From contig CALZFC010000029.1 in NCBI GenBank assembly GCA_945643635.1, positions 1,186,001 to 1,250,000 on the forward strand: DNA of 64,000 nt, read 5' to 3'. Under the pieces are notes generated by a model. That model saw only the letters and a list, made by a program, of their open reading frames with translations, had not been told where the DNA came from and searched no databases. This DNA is from Allodiplogaster sudhausi (Eukaryota; Nematoda; Chromadorea; Rhabditida; Diplogasteridae). Every line of letters begins with the position of its first letter. Within the stretch, counting starts at the first letter, position 1. Made by a program: the position numbers and the translations under genes. Positions 60,143 through 64,000 of the stretch are shown here, piece by piece.

Positions 60143-62459
60143 ATGGACATCTCAAGTGATGCTCTTGTTGTCATCAGCGCTGTAGAGTGGACATGCATGG
60201 GTAAGCATTTATTTTCTTTCCCGGCAGCAAAAAAAAAGAATTTTTGCGAGAAAAAGTCAAAGTAATGTCAAAGAATATTACATAAAGTTTGTCCTTTTTT
60301 TAAAGTAACTTCTCTCATAACAAATGCGATGGTCATCATTCTCGCGTTCGCGAAGAGCAGCCAGCACACGGGCAAGTACAAGTATTACATCATCTCGTTC
60401 GCGACGCACGATCTCTTCTTCACCATGATTTGTCTGCTCTTCCGACCAGTCAGCGCACAAGAACAAACTGTTGACAAAAAGCACACAGAAAAAAGCTCAT
60501 ATTCTGATTATCACGCACGTGTTTACAGGAACAGATGCAATTAATTACTTCTAATTCTATATTTTAATTCATTGTAATTTGCTCTCTTTGAGGTCGCGGG
60601 TGTCACCGAGGGCAAATGGTTCATGTTCACGAGCGGGCCCATCTTCCTGGAGTGGGGAATTGTTCTTGTTTCGCTTCTCACATCGCCAAAAAGAACAGAA
60701 AATTAGAATGATATGTATGTATTTTCCTTTTAAGATGGGGCATAGCGATGTATGGCGCGACTCATTCGGTGACAATTCAGCTGCTCGCCTACAGCTTCAT
60801 GTACCGCTACATCGTTCTCTGCAAGTACGCTGTGGAATTCTTTTATACCACACACTCTATCTGACATTGTGCCAGTTGCGTTACGGTTTTCGCACCGGAG
60901 TGCAAGCTAGCTGGGTCACAAAAAAGGAGGATTTTAAGTGATTCAAGACCACAAGCTCTTAGAGAAGTATAAAAATCTCAGGAAGGTCCTTTAAGAACTC
61001 GGTGAAATCACGGAGAGGTACAGTAACCATAAGGTTAGGAAGCCATGTCTTCCCTCGTAGGCCCCAATGGCGTCGTCACCTCGAGCGCTTCTCCACTTTC
61101 GTCGTCCTCTTCGCGTGCTACTTCCTGTCGTGGATGACGAGCGTCTACATGCTCAAGACGGGCTTCGTGCCTCCGCCGGACGTGGTGGACTTTCTGAGAC
61201 GAGAGGTCTTCGTCCCACACTGGCCATGGTTCAACCACAGCGAGATCGTCCTGAACGAGGTCGATGCATTCGATTTGTTAGACATAGAATGACTATCATT
61301 TTAGAGAATATTTGTCATATGGCAATCAAAAGATGTTTTTCGAACAAAATACAAAAAAAAATCGAGAGGGAAGGAAATTGCAACAGAAATTCCTCCTTCA
61401 CATCCGTCAAACGAACAGCTGCAGCTTTTAGGGCTTTAACAAGCTGCCAACGATCATTTCGTGCACATGGCTGCTCGCACAGTCGGGCACTCAATGCGTC
61501 GCTGTTATTCTCGCTTCGCACTCCATTCTCGGCGCCATTAGAAAGGTTTCCTTATTTTGTTTTACAAAATATATTTTTAAAAATCTACTTAACATTTATT
61601 GTTGGTACATTATTTATGTACATATATGTACATGCATATATGTATGCATAAACTGATTTACATATAATTTTCTATTCCCCTTTCCTTCGCACTCAAAGGT
61701 GCGCGAGGAGACGGGCGGTGGCTCAAGCATGGCGAATCTGCAGTACCAACTCTTCTTGGCACTCGTCCTTCAGGTAGACTTTCTTCTTGTTCTAAAAAAA
61801 ACTTATTCTACAAAGCTCAATAAATGTTTTGTTTTCTTTTAAATAATGATTTATTTCGCTATAATATGCAATTACGATTGCAACGAATGATATGATCTGA
61901 TGATTGGTTACTCAACATTTCATCATGCTATATTTTAGCTGACCGCGCCTTTATTCTTAATTTATGCACCTGAGCTGCTTGCCGTCGGCTTTCCCATCCT
62001 AAACATGAAGGTTTGTCTTCGCTGGGCCAGCTCAAATTATGCATTACGAACCGAATGGCCATTATTGTTTATAATGTATTATTTATTTAAAGAACTCCTG
62101 TGCAATCGATGACTTTTCTCAGGTGAACATCCCGCCCGGCATCGTCTCAATGCTCTTTCCAATGTTCCCCGCCTTTGACGGACTAGTCGTCGTCATTGTC
62201 GTCAAGGACTACAGGTTTGTGATGTTCTCTGATGTCGCAGTTTTCTCAGCATAATATAACACTCCGACAATCAGCAATGTCTTCTTCACTTTGGACATGT
62301 ATTCTGAAAGCTGTTTGTTTCAGGAATGTCGTACTCGGCTGGACGCGCTTGTTTCTGAAAGGCTCGAATGAAGTTACGGTAGTGGCCACGACCACATTCG
62401 AGCACTCATCGGCCGTTCGTGAGACGAGAACGAATACGCGGTCGAGCGAGCGGACGTGA
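60143..62459 (+). CDS. Str-class seven-transmembrane chemoreceptor, 345 aa
   Basis: Exons: 60143-60200, 60306-60448, 60593-60651, 60735-60824, 61061-61259, 61432-61545, 61699-61773, 61939-62010, 62123-62214, 62324-62459 (1038 nt with TGA, phase kept at all nine introns). TM1 has LITNAMVIILAF, then GKYKYYIISFATHDLFF. TM3 runs IAMYGATHSVTIQLLAYSF into MYRYIVL, the family's FxYRY-like motif. A loop with DVVDFLRREVFVPHW precedes TM5. The TM6 region begins NLQYQLFLALVLQLTAPLF, then LIYAPELLAV. TM7 ends AFDGLVVVIVVKDYR, matching the P..DP/G..I..DYR signature of 7TM_GPCR_Str. The tail is Ser/Thr/Arg-rich. Length and motifs fit the Str family (odr-10 relatives) of amphid odorant receptors; ligand unknown. 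TTTAG lies three bases before ATG. Confidence 0.88.
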
Positions 62460-63700
62460 GAAACGTCCGAAAACACCATGATTAAGCACAAAAAAACTTG
62501 CTACTATGTAGTTCAGTGGTAAACGCCGCCATTTGTTTTCAGTGATTCGTCCTCTACGAGCCATAGAATTAAGTTACTTTCTAAGAGATCATTTTACGAG
62601 CTAACAATAAGTATCATTTGAACTTGAACTCCTTAACCTTTTGCCAGACGGATTAATGGCTACCTGACCTCATCGCATACACATATTTTTCATTTAGTTA
62701 TTGACATCATTAATCTTTGCATACAACTGATACTTCGACTTCTTTTTCCGCATCGTTAATCCCTGTCTAGGCGTTATGTTATGTATTTTCGCCGCCTTTG
62801 TGGGCATTCCTTAATCGCGGATAAAATTTTCAACTTCTCCGGCGATTCGTTTGGTCTCAAATATATGTACAAATGTACACATGTAAATGCCTTCGATCAA
62901 CGATTACGAAGGTTGTCTCATAAATTCTTGTAGTCTTCTTCTGAGTACGTCCATATCTGTACACTCTCGCTCTACGCTCTCCCATCTTGCGGCAGATTCT
63001 AGACATTCGCACTGGTTTTAGACGTTGTATTGTCGTCGGCCGAAATAGACGTAATCCTTATATTTGAGTCGAGAGCATAGCGCATGACGACAAACTTCCT
63101 TAACTAGCGATAATTTTTTCGAATATCCCTTTGATTGCGTAATCATCAATAGACTGACATTCAAAAAATAGAATATGAAGACGCCGATGTGTTACGTTCA
63201 GGCAATGTTGACTTTAAAAAATAAAAACAGATGACGTCCTTGAGGGTTTAGAAAATCTTAATGGGTAAATACCAGGATTATTAGAGCATAAGAGTCGAGG
63301 TCGCATATCGCTTCAAGACAATTAACAATAAGAGAGCATATCTTCGAGTGCGGCCTGCCCGGGAAAATTGTTTTCGAATTCGTTAACAGAAAACATTTTT
63401 CTTATACAACTCTACACGCTCTATTTAATGAGCCTAATTTCATCATCATCAAATTTTTTTCCCTTCGGGATACACTATCGTAACCATGAAAATTCATTGA
63501 GCCATAAATTCGTCCAAAACCTGCTTTGTGAAACCATTTACATATCATTCAATATCATTTCGAAAGCGCATCAAATTTCATCTAGGAAAATAATTTGAGG
63601 AGTTAGCATTTCACTTTATTATCATTTCCTCACTCTAGAACCTAGACAGAAAGAAAGAGCGTGAAATTTGCTACATTATATGAACCTATCATTCAAGAAA
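62460..63700. other. Stretch without a recognised gene
   Basis: The 3' flank of the Str gene and AT-rich DNA. 62505-62575 has a tRNA-like internal promoter A-box pattern (GTAGTTCAGTGGTAAAC) but no cloverleaf was found. No coding exon recognised. Confidence 0.5.
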
Positions 63701-64000
63701 AATTAAAGCGTACTATGTTTTCGATATCAGGCGAAAAATGCGCCCGAGTCGGTCAAAATAGCGCATTTTAGGTCGCTGAGTCACAGTGCGAGCGCATTCA
63801 TTGGTCCATAACTACGCTCAATCTTAATATTACAAAATCGTAAATATATCATCTAAGAGCTCTCATGGAGATCTTCAAATGTTACATACATACTTTTATT
63901 GAAAAGTTTGGATTTATTTGGGAAATTTCGTTCTGTATAATAAGAAGGCTTAAAAAACCACTTCAGAAACATTTCTACATGCCCAAACATACATCATAAG
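63650..64000. repeat. Start of a family E fold-back, cut by the window end
   Basis: 63745-64000 matches the inner arm of the element at 14105-15832 (ATAACTACGCTCAAT, ATATCATCTAAGAGCTCTCA, GGAAATTTCGTTCTGTA and AAACATACATCATAAG blocks in order). The AAGAGCGTGAAATTTGCTAC block at 63656-63675 is also found in families B and E. Confidence 0.8.

Noticed and set aside
62505..62575. tRNA A-box-like GTAGTTCAGTGGTAAAC with a weak B-box-like GATTCGTCC downstream
   Set aside because: No cloverleaf could be drawn; at most a tRNA-derived relic.

Overview
The window looks like nuclear DNA from a chromadorean (Rhabditida-type) nematode. It is AT-rich with small multi-exon genes, GT-AG introns mostly ending in a U-rich tract plus CAG/TAG, and chemoreceptors of the nematode-specific Srt and Str classes. 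All gene models were built by eye from splice signals, reading phase and family resemblance. The best ones keep phase across every junction.

Layout. 1-4440: block of fold-back (palindromic) elements. 4502-5121: broken + strand fragment of an ionotropic-receptor-like gene. 6039-13375: + strand gene, or gene remnant, made of a repeated three-exon cysteine module, invaded by several elements. 14105-15832: large fold-back. 16087-19404 (-): Srt chemoreceptor. 20061-20571 (-): open frame split by a hAT-type MITE. 20671-21168 (-): 75-aa two-exon ORFan. 23060-25520: 2.4-kb inverted duplication. 26219-29491 (+): unknown coiled-coil gene with apparent frameshifts and a duplicated pair of 3' exons upstream. 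30404-33232 (-): complete six-exon ELO fatty-acid elongase (282 aa). 35473-38735: two more fold-backs. 41432-45381 and 48085-51327 (-): tandem ionotropic-glutamate-receptor-like genes, the first decayed and the second open over 408 aa. 54340-57044 (+): rhodopsin-like 7TM receptor (293 aa). 60143-62459 (+): Str chemoreceptor (345 aa). From 63700: another fold-back starts.

Biologically this is a sensory-receptor neighbourhood (three 7TM receptors and an iGluR-like family) with one lipid elongase and fast-evolving lineage-specific genes. It is being reshaped by palindromic non-autonomous DNA elements: at least eight families, several nested, and some sitting in or at the edge of exons. No transposase, rRNA, complete tRNA or CRISPR was seen. 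The most unusual observations are the iGluR-like gene that passes from M1 to M3 with no room for the M2 pore loop, the phase-coded repeated-exon gene with an in-frame-incompatible duplicated exon pair, and the MITE with an exact 8-bp target duplication inside an open frame.
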